Assembly: GCA_024641255.1 (NCBI GenBank)
Contig: JAHEDL010000012.1
Coordinates: 1 to 8,381 of the forward strand
DNA from: Pseudorhodobacter sp.
GTDB lineage: Bacteria; Pseudomonadota; Alphaproteobacteria; Rhodobacterales; Rhodobacteraceae
DNA length: 8,381 bases
Direction: 5' to 3'
Shown: one piece after another, positions 7,016 through 8,381 of the stretch
Position numbering within the stretch: position 1 is the first letter of the stretch
Layout of the letters: each line of letters opens with the position of its first letter
The notes under the pieces: generated by a model
What the model was told of the DNA's origin: nothing
Databases searched by the model: none
Seen by the model: only the letters and a program-made list of their open reading frames with translations
Position numbers and translations under genes: made by a program

Positions 7016-8381
<1,366 letters not shown>

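Overview
The window looks like ordinary chromosomal DNA of an alphaproteobacterium, most likely Rhodobacterales (Rhodobacteraceae/roseobacter type). This rests on recognised protein families: a 257-residue protein that resembles, from memory, a Rhodobacteraceae-restricted family (DUF6478), FadH and GyrB sequences of proteobacterial type, moderately high G+C and wobble preference for G/C. No transposase, integrase, phage gene, CRISPR array or toxin-antitoxin pair is visible.

Left part (1-2552): a minus-strand M23 metallopeptidase-like gene runs off the left edge. It is divergent from a plus-strand lipoprotein gene (672-1253). Then come two tightly spaced plus-strand genes (1396-2169 and 2178-2552) that look like an operon of unknown function: a DUF6478-like protein and a 124-residue protein ending in a short coiled coil.

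Middle (2553-4886): a 308-base intergenic region is rich in perfect palindromes: a 16-nt palindrome, a 20-bp perfect stem-loop sharing its core, and a 17-nt palindrome just downstream of a possible promoter. It leads into fadH (2861-4861), an NADPH-dependent 2,4-dienoyl-CoA reductase with every expected catalytic and Fe-S residue. fadH ends in a textbook intrinsic terminator.

Right part (4976-8381): three minus-strand genes. These are an exported glutathione-peroxidase-family protein, a LacI-family regulator resembling the gluconate repressor GntR with a matching TGTTA-N4-TAACA operator-like site upstream, and, past a plus-strand tRNA-Arg(CCT), the C-terminal half of gyrB entering from the right edge. 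The tRNA and gyrB converge on a bidirectional terminator.

I see no single new multi-gene system. The points most worth a second look are the unexplained DUF6478-like/coiled-coil pair, the palindrome cluster upstream of fadH, the predicted GntR-type operator, and the cytoplasmic-looking M23 protein whose remainder lies outside the window.
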